A stretch of 64,000 bases of DNA. Source: Hyphomicrobiales bacterium (GTDB taxonomy: Bacteria; Pseudomonadota; Alphaproteobacteria; Rhizobiales; Rhizobiaceae). Position numbers and translations under genes: made by a program. Under the pieces are notes generated by a model. That model searched no databases. It was not told the origin of the DNA and saw only the letters and a program-made list of their open reading frames with translations. The DNA lies in the NCBI GenBank assembly GCA_900465665.1, contig UBJO01000030.1, positions 32,710 through 96,709 on the forward strand. The letters run 5' to 3'. Shown here piece after piece: positions 9,073 through 18,568 of the stretch. Each line of letters starts with the position of its first letter. Position 1 is the stretch's first letter.

Positions 9073-9504
9073 ATGAAGCTTCTCACGCGGAACCCCGTCC
9101 TGCGTGCCGCCGGCATTGCTCTGGCGCTTGGCTCGTCCTTCCTGCCGCAGACGGTTCTCGCCGCCCGCATCGACAATCCTGTCGCCGTCTTTTCCGGCCT
9201 CGACAAGATCACCGGCCGCATCACCACCTTCGACGTCTATGTGAACGAAACCGTCCAGTTCGGCGCCCTGCAGGTGACGCCAAAGGCCTGCTATTCGCGC
9301 GACCAGAGCGAAGTGCAGAAGATCGACGGTTTCGTCGAAGTCGACGAGATCACGCTGGATCGCAAGATTCGCCGCATCTTCACCGGCTGGATGTTCGCCG
9401 ACAGCCCCGGCCTCAACGCCGTCGAACACCCGATCTATGACGTCTGGCTAAAGGACTGCAAGGCGTCGTCGGACGTGCCTGCGCCCGACGCCAAGACGAA
9501 CTAA
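9073..9504 (+). CDS. DUF2155 periplasmic protein
   Basis: 143-residue exported protein. The signal peptide runs from MKLLTRNP through a hydrophobic core to an AxA-type site (TVLAA). The mature part has the DUF2155 pattern: a beta-rich domain with ITTFDVYVNETVQFG, KACYSRDQSE and GWMFADSPGLNAVEHPIYDVWLKDC. The two conserved cysteines (KAC, KDC) probably form a disulfide. The family has no assigned biochemical role. The start used here is the second in-frame ATG, which begins the signal peptide directly. Confidence 0.92.
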   Translation: MKLLTRNPVLRAAGIALALGSSFLPQTVLAARIDNPVAVFSGLDKITGRITTFDVYVNETVQFGALQVTPKACYSRDQSEVQKIDGFVEVDEITLDRKIRRIFTGWMFADSPGLNAVEHPIYDVWLKDCKASSDVPAPDAKTN

Positions 9505-9514
9505 CCCTCGGAGA

Positions 9515-10444
9515 TTACGCCGAGGGCTTCTTGCGGGAGAACAGTCCCTTGAGGGCCCGCAATAGCGCTGCTCCCGCGACAAGAACAATCACGCCGGCCT
9601 TCTTGAAGAAAACGGCCGCCATTGCGAGCAGTCCGACTTTGGCGGCGACCTTCGCGCCGGCTCCGGCCGCGATCATGCCTGCCATGCCGTAGGCCGCCAG
9701 CTTGTCTCCGCTTTCATAATCCTTGTAGGTCTTGCCGCTGTCGAACTTGACCATGGTCAGGACGTCGGGGACGGCGGACTGGATTTCCTTCAGCTGGTCC
9801 ATTCCCGCCACGAAATTGAACATGAAGACGCCTTCGCGCCCAAAGACGCGCACGGAATAGTTCAGCGTGTGTGGCTGACTCATGTCGTCGCCGAAGATGA
9901 GATCGCGCGCCCAGTGCAGCGCATGCGCGGATTGGTCGTAGTGCGGGGGCGAAGCCCAGCCGACGAGCGTGATCTTCTCAAATCCCTGCTTCTCGCGTTC
10001 CGGATTGGTTTCCGCGATCGAGTCCTTGATGTTGCGGAGCAGTTCGTCGTAGTCGGTGGATGCGGCATCCACGTCGGAGACGTAGCCGTCAGCACTGTAT
10101 TCGACGACAGAGCCCCACGACCCGCCTTCAACGGGAGCGTATTTGGCGGGGAAGACCATGCCCATCGTTCCTTCGCCCGCTTGTGGCGGATTGCCCCAGA
10201 TGTCGACGATTACGCGGCGCGCGTCGGCAGGGCTGAGATAGTAAAATTGCTCGGGAATATTGAGGGTGGCATTCGCGCCCGGAATCTTGATCGCGCCTTG
10301 CTGAAAGTCGATCTTTTCCAGGATGGCCTTGTCGGCATCTCCGAAACGATCCGCACCCGGAAACATCTCCTGATATGGCTTCGCCTCAGCCAGGGTTGCT
10401 GCCAGAACGAAGAGGGACGTCAGTGCGGCAATTTTCAACTTCAT
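9515..10444 (-). CDS. DUF2167 exported/membrane protein
   Basis: 309 residues. An N-terminal signal peptide (MKLKIAALTSLFVLAATLAEA) precedes a large extracytoplasmic domain with the DUF2167 hallmark W-G-N-P and G-x-V pattern (VDIWGNPPQAGEGTMGMVFP, GSVVEYSADGYVSD, LVGWASPPHYD). Two C-terminal hydrophobic stretches and a basic tail (KGLFSRKKPSA) follow. It probably sits in the cytoplasmic membrane with the main domain in the periplasm. Function unknown. The ATG chosen has a GGGAG ribosome-binding site; a longer frame upstream lacks one. Confidence 0.88.
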   Translation of the reverse strand: MKLKIAALTSLFVLAATLAEAKPYQEMFPGADRFGDADKAILEKIDFQQGAIKIPGANATLNIPEQFYYLSPADARRVIVDIWGNPPQAGEGTMGMVFPAKYAPVEGGSWGSVVEYSADGYVSDVDAASTDYDELLRNIKDSIAETNPEREKQGFEKITLVGWASPPHYDQSAHALHWARDLIFGDDMSQPHTLNYSVRVFGREGVFMFNFVAGMDQLKEIQSAVPDVLTMVKFDSGKTYKDYESGDKLAAYGMAGMIAAGAGAKVAAKVGLLAMAAVFFKKAGVIVLVAGAALLRALKGLFSRKKPSA

Positions 10445-10514
10445 GAACAATACTCCCGTTAAAGGCGCGACAATAGGCGACTTGGAAGTAACGTCAACGT
10501 GAACGTGTATTTTA

Positions 10515-11132
10515 TTATGCAAAAGACAGATGCGGCGATTGCATCGCCGTGGCGAGCATGTGCTCGTATTCGTCCTTCGGAACGTCGATGGCGCCGAAGG
10601 TCTTCAGGTGCTCGGTGGTGAACTGGGTGTCGAGCAACACGAAACCCTTCTCCTTCAGCCGCTCCACCAGATGCACGAGGCAGATCTTCGAGGCGTCGGT
10701 ACGCCGCGAGAACATGCTCTCGCCGAAGAAGGCGGCACCCAGCGACACGCCGTAAAGCCCGCCCACAAGCTGATCGCCATCCCATGCCTCGACCGTATGG
10801 GCGTGTCCCATGCGAAAGAGCGATGCGTAGAGCGACCTGATCGTCTGGTTGATCCAGGTGCTCGGACGACCTGACGTCTCCTCCGCGCAAGCGGCGATCA
10901 CGGCCTCGAAGTCATGGTCGAAGCGGATATCGAACGGTTTGCGCCGGATGGTCTTGGCGAGGCTTTTGGAGACGTGGAAATCATTAAGCGGCAGAACGCC
11001 GCGAAGATCGGGCTCGACCCAGAAGATCTCGGGATCGTCAGCCGATTCGGCCATCGGGAAGAGGCCGATGGAATAGGCGCGCAGGAGAATTTCCGGTGTG
11101 ATGCCTGGAGATTTCCTGCGCGACCCTGCCAT
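10515..11132 (-). CDS. aat: Leucyl/phenylalanyl-tRNA--protein transferase
   Basis: 205 residues, normal for Aat. It transfers Leu or Phe from aminoacyl-tRNA to the N-terminus of proteins carrying basic N-terminal residues, marking them for ClpS/ClpAP degradation (N-degron pathway). Family motifs are [35 protein letters not shown], the WINQTI loop and the core [18 protein letters not shown] with FGESMFSR. It lies 5 bases after accC on the same strand, so it is cotranscribed with the fatty-acid carboxylase genes, a standard arrangement in Rhizobiales. Confidence 0.96.
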   Translation of the reverse strand: MAGSRRKSPGITPEILLRAYSIGLFPMAESADDPEIFWVEPDLRGVLPLNDFHVSKSLAKTIRRKPFDIRFDHDFEAVIAACAEETSGRPSTWINQTIRSLYASLFRMGHAHTVEAWDGDQLVGGLYGVSLGAAFFGESMFSRRTDASKICLVHLVERLKEKGFVLLDTQFTTEHLKTFGAIDVPKDEYEHMLATAMQSPHLSFA

Positions 11133-11137
11133 TGCGG

Positions 11138-12484
11138 TTAAGCCGGCTTGCTGGCCAGATAGTTTTCCAGCCAGTGGATGTCGTAATCGCCGTTGGCGAT
11201 GTCCTGATTGTCGACCAGATCCTGGAAGAGCGGCAGCGTCGTCTTGATGCCGTCGACCACGAACTCGTCAAGCGCACGACGCAGACGCATCATGCATTCG
11301 ACGCGGGTGCGGCCGTGCACGATGAGCTTGCCGATCAGGCTGTCGTAATAGGGCGGGATCTTGTAGCCCTGATAGACGCCCGAATCGATACGCACGCCAA
11401 GGCCACCCGGCGCATGGAAATGCGTGATCGTGCCGGGCGAGGGCACGAAGGTGCGCGCGTCCTCGGCGTTGATGCGGCATTCGATGGCATGGCCATGGAA
11501 GTGGATCTCATCCTGCGTGACCGACAGACCGCCACCGGAGGCGACGCGGATCTGTTCGTGCACCAGGTCGATGCCGGTGATCGCTTCGGTGATCGGATGC
11601 TCGACCTGAAGACGGGTGTTCATTTCGATGAAATAGAACTCGCCGTTTTCGTAGAGGAACTCGATCGTGCCGGCGCCGCGATACTTCAGCTTCTTCATGG
11701 CGTCGGCGCAGACCTGGCCGATCTTCATGCGCTGCTCGACGTTGAGGGCAGGCGAGTTGGCTTCTTCCCAGACCTTCTGGTGGCGGCGCTGCAGCGAGCA
11801 GTCGCGTTCACCAAGATGGATGGCATTGCCTTCGCCGTCGCCGAACACCTGGATTTCGATGTGCCGCGGCTTGCCGAGGTACTTTTCCATGTAGACGGCT
11901 TCGTTGCCGAATGCGGCGGCCGCTTCGGTACGGGCCGTAGACCAGGCCTCGATCACGTCGTCAGCGCTCTTGGCGACCTTCATGCCGCGTCCGCCACCAC
12001 CGGCGGTCGCCTTGATCAGCACGGGATAACCGATTTCGGCGGCCGTCTTGATGGCCTCTTCCTCGGTCTTCACTTCGCCGTCTGAGCCGGGAACCACCGG
12101 GATGCCGAGTTCCTGCGCCGTGGTCTTGGCGGTGATCTTGTCGCCCATGATGCGGATGTGTTCCGCGGTCGGGCCGATGAAGGTGATGCCGTGCGCTTCG
12201 AGGATCTCGGCGAACTTGGCGTTCTCCGACAGGAAACCGTAGCCGGGGTGTACAGCGTCGGCGCCGGTGATCTCGCAGGCAGCAACGATCTGATGAATGT
12301 TCAGATAGCTGTCGCGCGACGGCGGCGGGCCGATGCAGACGCTTTCGTCGGCCAGGCGCACATGCATGGCGTCGGCATCGGCGGTCGAGTGAACGACGAC
12401 GCAGGGAATACCGAGCTCCTTGCAGGCACGAAGCACGCGAAGGGCAATTTCCCCGCGGTTGGCGATGAGGATTTTCGAGACCAT
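11138..12484 (-). CDS. accC: Biotin carboxylase subunit of acetyl-CoA carboxylase
   Basis: 448 residues. It carboxylates the biotin on AccB with ATP and bicarbonate, the first half-reaction of malonyl-CoA synthesis. It starts [20 protein letters not shown] and has the ATP-grasp glycine loop [11 protein letters not shown], the [14 protein letters not shown] segment, [15 protein letters not shown] and [17 protein letters not shown]. The ATG used is the conserved family start; a longer frame into the accB 3' end is not real. Order accB-accC-aat with 10- and 5-base gaps indicates one operon. Confidence 0.98.
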   Translation of the reverse strand: MVSKILIANRGEIALRVLRACKELGIPCVVVHSTADADAMHVRLADESVCIGPPPSRDSYLNIHQIVAACEITGADAVHPGYGFLSENAKFAEILEAHGITFIGPTAEHIRIMGDKITAKTTAQELGIPVVPGSDGEVKTEEEAIKTAAEIGYPVLIKATAGGGGRGMKVAKSADDVIEAWSTARTEAAAAFGNEAVYMEKYLGKPRHIEIQVFGDGEGNAIHLGERDCSLQRRHQKVWEEANSPALNVEQRMKIGQVCADAMKKLKYRGAGTIEFLYENGEFYFIEMNTRLQVEHPITEAITGIDLVHEQIRVASGGGLSVTQDEIHFHGHAIECRINAEDARTFVPSPGTITHFHAPGGLGVRIDSGVYQGYKIPPYYDSLIGKLIVHGRTRVECMMRLRRALDEFVVDGIKTTLPLFQDLVDNQDIANGDYDIHWLENYLASKPA

Positions 12485-12494
12485 GACGTTCGCC

Positions 12495-12974
12495 TTATTC
12501 GACGACCACGAGAGCTTGGCCGTATTCGACGGGGCTGCCGTCCTCGACAAGAATTTCAACGACCTTGCCCGACTTCGGGGCGGGGATCTGGTTCATCGTC
12601 TTCATCGCTTCGATGATGAGCAGCGTCTGGCCTTCCTTGACCGTCGCGCCAACTTCGATGAATGCGCGCGCGCCCGGAGCCGGTGCCATGTAGGCGGTGC
12701 CGACCATAGGAGCGGAAACCGTGTTGGCCGGGTTGCGGGCCGGTGCGGCGGAAGCGGCAGGCGCTGCTGCGACTGGTGCTGCAATCGCTGCCGGAGCGGC
12801 GGCGTAGGCAGGGGCACCCATCGGCGCCTGGATATACTGCGTGTTGCCGGCGCGCGAAACGCGGATGCGCAGATCGTCCTGCTCGACTTCAATCTCGGTC
12901 AGATCCGTGTCGTTGAGGATGTTCGCGAGATCGCGGATCAGTGCCTGGTCGATACCGTTCTTTTTTTCAGCCAT
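12495..12974 (-). CDS. accB: Biotin carboxyl carrier protein of acetyl-CoA carboxylase
   Basis: 159 residues. The N-terminal helical region is followed by an Ala/Pro-rich flexible linker (residues about 50-90) and a C-terminal biotinyl domain. The biotin-accepting lysine is in the canonical EAMKTMN motif at about residue 125. It carries carboxybiotin between AccC and the carboxyltransferase AccAD. It is downstream of aroQ and directly upstream of accC, and is probably transcribed with both. Confidence 0.98.
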   Translation of the reverse strand: MAEKKNGIDQALIRDLANILNDTDLTEIEVEQDDLRIRVSRAGNTQYIQAPMGAPAYAAAPAAIAAPVAAAPAASAAPARNPANTVSAPMVGTAYMAPAPGARAFIEVGATVKEGQTLLIIEAMKTMNQIPAPKSGKVVEILVEDGSPVEYGQALVVVE

Positions 12975-12992
12975 GAGTTTTGCCCTGTCTTT

Positions 12993-13430
12993 TTATGCGG
13001 TGACGTTCTTTAGCGCATGGAGCGCCAGAATGTAGCTATATGGTCCGAAGCCGGCGATGACACCCTTCGCAGCGGGCGCGATCATCGACTTGTGGCGAAA
13101 TTCTTCCCGCGCATGCACGTTGGAGATATGGAGCTCTACAACGGGAATGGAAATGGCGCGGATCGCATCATGTAGCGCAACCGATGTGTGCGTATAGGCG
13201 CCGGCGTTGATCGCAACGCCGATGGCCTTGTCGCCGGCTTCGTGCAGCCAGTCGACGAGCTGACCTTCATGGTTGCTTTGACGGAAATCGACATCGACGC
13301 CAAGCTCTCGCCCGGCCGACTTGCAGTCCGCCTCGATGTCCTGAAGCGTCTTGCCGCCGTAAATGCCGGGCTCTCTTTTGCCGAGCATGTTCAGGTTTGG
13401 CCCGTTCAGGACGAAAATGGTTTGCGTCAT
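12993..13430 (-). CDS. aroQ: Type II 3-dehydroquinate dehydratase
   Basis: 145 residues from the chosen ATG. It is the dodecameric type II dehydroquinase, third step of the shikimate pathway. Family landmarks are the start IFVLNGPNLNMLGKREPGIYGG with the active-site Tyr lid, FRQSNHEGQLVDWLHEA, the NAGAYTHTSVAL substrate loop and VELHISNVHAREEFRHKS with the catalytic His. A TTG five codons upstream is possible, but the ATG matches the family start. It precedes accB with an 18-base gap. Confidence 0.97.
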   Translation of the reverse strand: MTQTIFVLNGPNLNMLGKREPGIYGGKTLQDIEADCKSAGRELGVDVDFRQSNHEGQLVDWLHEAGDKAIGVAINAGAYTHTSVALHDAIRAISIPVVELHISNVHAREEFRHKSMIAPAAKGVIAGFGPYSYILALHALKNVTA

Positions 13431-13573
13431 CGAGTGTTCCGTCAAATGTGCGAGGGCAACCTATAGACTCACCAAAGGCTTAATGAAAGCCCTTTGGACA
13501 AGGCATCAGGAATCGCGCCACATTGTCCACATGGCTGAAGCACCGGGATTTTGGCAATTTGATGGGGGCCGGC

Positions 13574-14332
13574 TCAGCAGCTGGTCTTGCCGCAGGTCCG
13601 CATGTTCTTGACCTTGGTCTCGAGGTCGTCGTAGCCGACCGCGCCCTGCACCAGTTCGTTGCCGATCACATAGGACGGCGTGCCTGTGATACCGAGGTTC
13701 TGCGCCAGTGAGTAGGTTTCCTGCACGGAGGCGTCGCTCGGGCTCTTGGCCATCTCCGCCCGGATCTGCTTTTCGCTGACACCGAGAGACTGAGCCGCTT
13801 CGATAGCGCTCGCCTCGTCGGCGCGTCCGTCGCTGCCGAGAAGCGCTACGTGGAACTTGCTGTACTTCTCCGGAGCGATCTTGCGGAAGGCGTCCGACAC
13901 CTTGTGGGCGGCAACCGATTCAGGTCCGAGGATCGGGAATTCCTTGAGCACGAAGCGGACGTTCGGGTCCTTTTTCAGCATGGTCTGCATGTCGGTAAGC
14001 GCGTGGCGGCAGTAACCGCAGTTGTAGTCGAAGAACTCGACGATCGTGACGTCGCCCTTCGGGTTGCCGATCGTCATGTCGTATTTGGAATCGAAGATCG
14101 TCGCCTTGTTCTCCGAGATCGTCGCATTGGCCTTCACCAGGCGCGCAGTCTCCTGCTTCTTCTGCAGGGCGTCCTGCACGTCGAGCATGATCTCCGGGTT
14201 CTCAATCAGATACTGCTTGATGAACTCGCCGAACTCCTTCTTCTGCGCATCATCGAGCGCAGCGGCCGGCTGGGCGGAGACTACGGAGGCGGTCAGCGCG
14301 AGCGCCGTGAAGATTTTCGGGAGAATGGCCAT
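13574..14332 (-). CDS. DsbA-family thiol:disulfide oxidoreductase
   Basis: 252-residue periplasmic protein. The signal peptide (IFTALALTASVVSAQPAAA) is followed by a helical dimerisation-like segment and a thioredoxin-fold domain with inserted helices. The active site is DYNCGYC (Cys105 and Cys108). The cis-Pro loop reads GITGTPSYVIG. A CxYC site with an N-terminal helical region resembles ScsC/DsbG-like or Bdb-type DsbA proteins of alphaproteobacteria more than E. coli DsbA. It heads the leftward cluster beside aroQ. Confidence 0.92.
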   Translation of the reverse strand: MAILPKIFTALALTASVVSAQPAAALDDAQKKEFGEFIKQYLIENPEIMLDVQDALQKKQETARLVKANATISENKATIFDSKYDMTIGNPKGDVTIVEFFDYNCGYCRHALTDMQTMLKKDPNVRFVLKEFPILGPESVAAHKVSDAFRKIAPEKYSKFHVALLGSDGRADEASAIEAAQSLGVSEKQIRAEMAKSPSDASVQETYSLAQNLGITGTPSYVIGNELVQGAVGYDDLETKVKNMRTCGKTSC

Positions 14333-14544
14333 GATATCCTCGTCTTTGCAGGTGATTTTGGTCGTTCAATGCTTCGGGTATCACAGTCCCATGATCGGAA
14401 CGCAATGCGAAGCAACAAAAATACGGCGCATTCCGGCGTATTGAAACAGGAATTCTCGTGTTCGTTATCTGGTCGCGGGATTGTGAAGATCTCACTAATG
14501 CGGCATTTGTCTGGCCGCAAATCGAAGTCGAAAGAGCAGAGCAG

Positions 14545-15708
14545 TTGTTTTCCATTTCCAAGCGCAGTGCAGTCGAGCCGTTTCACGCAATGGATGTTTT
14601 GGCGGAAGCGACGCGGCGGCGCGCAAGTGGCCGGCCAGTAATATCAATGGCCGTCGGCCAGCCCTCGCATCCGGCGCCTCGCGCCGCACTTGATGCGGCG
14701 AAGGCAGCCCTGGAGGATGGCAGGATCGGCTACACCGATGCGCTGGGTACTGTGAGCCTGAAGCAAGCGCTTGCAGCGAATTACCGCGAGCGCCACGGCC
14801 TGGACATCGATCCGGCGCGCATCGCGATCACGACAGGCTCCTCCGCGGGCTTCAACCTCGCATTCCTGTCGCTCTTCGATGCCGGTGATGCGGTGGCGAT
14901 CGCCAGGCCCGGCTATCCCGCATATCGCAACATCCTCGGCGCGCTCGGCCTGCGGGTCATCGAGGTACCCGTCACCGCCGAAACGCATTTCACGCTGACG
15001 CCGCAAAGCATTGAGGCGGCCCAGAAGAAAAGCGGCGTCCGCGTGAAGGGCGTTCTGCTCGCAAGCCCGGCAAACCCGACCGGCACCTTGACCGGCCGCG
15101 AGGCGCTTGCCGAGCTGGCGGAATACTGTTCGGCAAACTCGATCGCTTTCATTTCCGACGAGATCTATCACGGGCTCATCTTCGCGGGCGAGGAGACAAG
15201 CGCGCTCGAACTGACCGACGAAGCGATCGTCATCAATTCGTTCTCGAAATATTATTGCATGACCGGCTGGCGCATCGGCTGGATGGTGCTGCCCGATCGT
15301 CTCGTGCGCCCGATCGAGCGGGTCGCCCAGAGCCTCTACATCTCCGCGCCGGAGCTGTCGCAGATCGCCGCGACCGCAGCGCTTGGCGCTTCCGCCGAGC
15401 TCGATGTCTACAGGGCAAGCTACGCTGCCAACCGCGATTTCCTGATGCGGCGTCTCCCAGACATGGGCCTTACGATCGCCTCGCCGATGGATGGTGCCTT
15501 CTACGCTTATGTGGATGTGACGCGCTTTACCAACGACAGCATGGAATTCGCCAAGCGGATGCTGACCGAGATTGACGTCGCCGCGACACCAGGCCTCGAC
15601 TTCGATCCGCTGGAAGGGCACCGCGCCATGCGCATGTCCTACGCAGGCTCCGAAGCCGAGATCGCCGAAGCGGTCGATCGCATGACGGGCTGGCTCAAAG
15701 CGGGCTGA
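14545..15708 (+). CDS. PLP-dependent class I/II aminotransferase
   Basis: 387 residues from a TTG start. Fold-type I aminotransferase with the substrate-binding segment ISMAVGQPSHPAP, the SSAGFNLAFLSLFDAGD loop, SPANPTGTLTGREAL, the FISDEIYHGL Asp that contacts the pyridine nitrogen, and the Schiff-base lysine in NSFSKYYCMTGWRIGW. It probably acts on aspartate, aromatic or branched substrates; specificity is not readable. The frame is open 87 bases further upstream, but homologues start near LFSISKRSAVEPFHAMD, so the TTG (or an ATG at 14590) is preferred. Confidence 0.9.
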   Translation: MFSISKRSAVEPFHAMDVLAEATRRRASGRPVISMAVGQPSHPAPRAALDAAKAALEDGRIGYTDALGTVSLKQALAANYRERHGLDIDPARIAITTGSSAGFNLAFLSLFDAGDAVAIARPGYPAYRNILGALGLRVIEVPVTAETHFTLTPQSIEAAQKKSGVRVKGVLLASPANPTGTLTGREALAELAEYCSANSIAFISDEIYHGLIFAGEETSALELTDEAIVINSFSKYYCMTGWRIGWMVLPDRLVRPIERVAQSLYISAPELSQIAATAALGASAELDVYRASYAANRDFLMRRLPDMGLTIASPMDGAFYAYVDVTRFTNDSMEFAKRMLTEIDVAATPGLDFDPLEGHRAMRMSYAGSEAEIAEAVDRMTGWLKAG

Positions 15709-15760
15709 TTTCAAGGCGCTGCAGGCGTTTCCTGACTGATTTTCTGAGCGCCTTGAAAAA
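15709..15760 (+). terminator. Terminator after aminotransferase gene
   Basis: A 12-bp perfect stem, TTTCAAGGCGCT / AGCGCCTTGAAA, starts at the base after the stop codon. The loop is 26 nt, and the A/T ends could work on either strand, so it may also serve the leftward reductase gene. Confidence 0.65.
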
Positions 15761-15785
15761 GCATTGTGAAGGGCAGGTCGGCCGT

Positions 15786-16793
15786 CTAGGCCGGCTTGCA
15801 GTTCTCGCGATCGAGCTGCGAAACCATTGCAAGCAAGGTTTCCGAAACCGGTGTCGGCACCGAAGCGAGCCTCCCGAGAACCACGACCATGCCGACCAGC
15901 GGCGTGATTTCGAGTGCCTTTCCGGCAAGCAGGTCCTGCAGCATCGAGGTGCGGACAGGGCCGATTTGGCTCGCCTGTTCGAGCCGCTCTTCGACGGACA
16001 TGCCGACATTGGCCCCAAGCGCCTCGCCAACCGCCTTGACCTCCTTCATCACCTTGCCGATCTGGTCGCTGACCGCGACGTCGGCCATGAGGTCGGACAT
16101 GGTGGAGCGCGTCAGCGCGCTGATGGGGTTGAACGAAGCATTGCCCATCAGCTTGCTCCAGATGTCGTTGCGGATCTCCGGTGACAGCGTGATGTTGAGA
16201 TCTGCCTTCTGCAGCAGAGCCTGGATGGCCTCGAGATCAGACGTGATTTCGCCCGACGGCTCGCCCAGGATGAAGCGGCCCTTGTTGCTGAGCTTGATAT
16301 GACCGGGTTCGCTCACTTCCGCGCCCTGATGCGCGACGCAACCGATGACCCGGTGTGGGCCGACAAGTCTCCAGAGCGCACCGCCTTCATCAAGTTCCTC
16401 GAATTGCAGTTCGGCGAATTCGGGATGGTCGTCGCGGTGGAAGTACCACCACGGAATACCGTTGAGGATCATCAGAACGCGCGTGCCGTCCTTCAACAGC
16501 TTCGCCATCCCCTCGGCGGCAGCGCTGAGCTGATGTCCCTTGAGCCCGGTGATGACCAGATCCTGCGGCGGAAGATCGGCGGGATTGTCCGTGGCCACCA
16601 CCTTTACATTGAGGGGCGTTTCGGAACCCGCTTCATGCAGCGTCAGACCCTCGCGGCGGATGGCATCGAGATGCGCTCCGCGCGCGATGACCGACACCGT
16701 GACGTCGCTTCCAAGCGACGACGGCGCGATCTTGGTGGCGATCATCCCGCCCAGCGCGCCGGCGCCAAAAATGCAGATGGTCTTGATGGTCAT
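15786..16793 (-). CDS. Ketopantoate reductase (ApbA/PanE)-family protein
   Basis: 335 residues. The N-terminal Rossmann domain has the NADP-binding CIFGAGALGGMIATKI (GxGxxG), then VITGLKGHQLSAAAE and LMILNGIPWWYFHRDD. The C-terminal helical domain has the catalytic-Lys region (DIWSKLMGNASFNPISALTRSTM). It is likely an NADPH-dependent 2-oxoacid reductase. True PanE makes pantoate for CoA, but rhizobia carry several paralogues and this one is not near panB/panC, so I leave out the gene symbol. Confidence 0.9.
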   Translation of the reverse strand: MTIKTICIFGAGALGGMIATKIAPSSLGSDVTVSVIARGAHLDAIRREGLTLHEAGSETPLNVKVVATDNPADLPPQDLVITGLKGHQLSAAAEGMAKLLKDGTRVLMILNGIPWWYFHRDDHPEFAELQFEELDEGGALWRLVGPHRVIGCVAHQGAEVSEPGHIKLSNKGRFILGEPSGEITSDLEAIQALLQKADLNITLSPEIRNDIWSKLMGNASFNPISALTRSTMSDLMADVAVSDQIGKVMKEVKAVGEALGANVGMSVEERLEQASQIGPVRTSMLQDLLAGKALEITPLVGMVVVLGRLASVPTPVSETLLAMVSQLDRENCKPA

Positions 16794-16891
16794 GAAATCC
16801 TATCTCCGCAATCACTTGAAAGCGGTAGAGATAGGCTATCCGGCCTCGAAGGCGAATGATTTTTTGGTGTTCAGCGATCGCCCGGCAGCAA

Positions 16892-17083
16892 CTAGCTGCG
16901 ACGCAATTCGTCGATCGCGCTCACTGCGTCCTCTGCCGACCATCCGGCCTTCAGAGCAGCGGAAATCATCCGCAACTCGGCCTCGGCCTCGATCTGCAGG
17001 AAGAGCGGCTCCAGCGCTTCCTGGGCGGTCACGACATGGTCTTTCGGAGGGGCTATCGACTGGCTGGAAGCGAGCATAGGCAT
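16892..17083 (-). CDS. Small hypothetical protein
   Basis: 63 residues, mostly helical and acidic (TAQEALEPLFLQIEAEAELRMISAALKAG.. DAVSAIDELRRS), with no membrane segment or metal-binding pattern. A good AGAGGAG ribosome-binding site precedes the ATG. It is oriented away from ftsZ2 and downstream of nothing obvious. Translation is supported by codon composition and the ribosome-binding site only. Confidence 0.65.
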   Translation of the reverse strand: MPMLASSQSIAPPKDHVVTAQEALEPLFLQIEAEAELRMISAALKAGWSAEDAVSAIDELRRS

Positions 17084-17318
17084 CTGCGCGGTACTCCTCT
17101 CTTTATGGGCAGGCGGGCTTTCATTTGAAAAGGTATTTTGACTGGCTTGAATCGACCTAATGCGCCAACCTCAAAAAAGGTTCCGGATAAATTTTAGAAA
17201 AGCCTGCATCTTGTTCTTTCGCCCCGCCTCTGCCTTCTTGCGCCCATAGGCTGATGCGCGATTCGGGTCCCGATAAAGCGGTGGAGCCCACGAAAGAATG
17301 CGCACGAAGGAGATTGCG

Positions 17319-18350
17319 ATGACGAACGCCAAGCCCGGGATTTCCGAGATGCGGCCCAGAATTTCGGTGATCGGCGTTGGTGGTGGCGGCGGCAACGCCA
17401 TCAACAACATGATCGCGGAAAGCCTCGAAGGCGTTGAATTCATTGCCGCAAACACCGATGCGCAAGTGCTCGCGACCTCGAAGGCCTCGCGACGCATCCA
17501 GCTCGGCGCGCATGTGACCGAAGGCCTCGGCGCCGGTTCGCTGCCCGAGATCGGTCGCGCCGCCGCTGAAGAATCGATCGACGAGATCATGGATCACCTG
17601 GCCGGCTCGCACATGTGCTTCGTCACCGCCGGCATGGGCGGCGGCACCGGCACGGGTGCCGCACCCGTGATCGCGCAGGCGGCCCGCAACGCCGGCATCC
17701 TGACGGTCGGCGTCGTCACCAAGCCCTTCACCTTCGAAGGCAACCGCCGCATGAAGACGGCCGACGCTGGCATCGAGGCGCTGCGCCAGGCTGCCGATAC
17801 CGTGATCGTCATCCCGAACCAGAACCTGTTCCGCATCGCCGACGCCAAGACCACCTTCGCCGACGCCTTCATGACCGCTGACCGCGTGCTGTTCGCAGGT
17901 GTCGGCTGCATCACCGACCTGATCGTCAAGGAAGGCCTCATCAACCTCGATTTCGCCGACGTGAAGTCGGTCATGCGCGGCATGGGCCGCGCCATGATGG
18001 GCACCGGCGAAGCATCGGGCGAAGAGCGCGCGATGAAGGCGGCGGAAGCCGCGATCGCCAACCCGCTGCTCGACGACATCTCGATGCGCGGAGCCAAGGG
18101 CGTGCTGATCTCGATCTCCGGCGGCTCCGACATGACGCTGTTCGAGGTGGATGAAGCCGCAAGCCGTATCCGCGACGAGGTGCAGGACGATGCAGATATC
18201 GTCGTCGGTGCGATCTTCGACCGCAATCTGGATGGCAAGTTCCGCGTCTCGGTCGTCGCTACGGGCCTCGATGGCGCGGGCGCCGGTGTCGCTCCTGTCC
18301 AGCAGGGCGCGACCATGGTCCCAGGCCTCCCGCCGCGCACGCTGCAGTAA
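17319..18350 (+). CDS. ftsZ2: FtsZ2-type short FtsZ paralogue
   Basis: 343 residues, tubulin-like GTPase. It has the GTP-binding start [17 protein letters not shown], the tubulin signature [14 protein letters not shown], the [11 protein letters not shown] segment and the C-terminal [12 protein letters not shown] strand. It ends immediately after the conserved core (LPPRTLQ), with none of the long linker or the C-terminal peptide that binds FtsA/ZipA in the divisome FtsZ. Length and shape match the second FtsZ known from Sinorhizobium and relatives, which is not the main division protein. The ATG after GAAGGAGATTGCG is the start; a longer frame is less likely. Confidence 0.93.
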   Translation: MTNAKPGISEMRPRISVIGVGGGGGNAINNMIAESLEGVEFIAANTDAQVLATSKASRRIQLGAHVTEGLGAGSLPEIGRAAAEESIDEIMDHLAGSHMCFVTAGMGGGTGTGAAPVIAQAARNAGILTVGVVTKPFTFEGNRRMKTADAGIEALRQAADTVIVIPNQNLFRIADAKTTFADAFMTADRVLFAGVGCITDLIVKEGLINLDFADVKSVMRGMGRAMMGTGEASGEERAMKAAEAAIANPLLDDISMRGAKGVLISISGGSDMTLFEVDEAASRIRDEVQDDADIVVGAIFDRNLDGKFRVSVVATGLDGAGAGVAPVQQGATMVPGLPPRTLQ

Positions 18351-18376
18351 GCCGCAACAAGAAGTTGGTCCGATCC

Positions 18377-18409
18377 GGCCGCGTGCTCAAGCGAGCGCGC
18401 GGCCTTTTT
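18377..18409 (+). terminator. Terminator after ftsZ2
   Basis: GC-rich stem GGCCGCGTGCTC / GAGCGCGCGGCC with one mismatch and a small loop, followed by TTTTT. A classic Rho-independent terminator. Confidence 0.88.
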
Positions 18410-18568
18410 GCGTCGAGTGGCCTTAACGTCCCGCCAATTCTGGAAAAAACAGTCGAACGACCCTAGATCAGAAGGTGCCCCCAAGACGCGCCCAACGACA
18501 TCCCCAAAGGACACCAAAGGACACCCAAGGGCGCTTTCAATTTCAGACGAACATTTCAGGAAAACACG

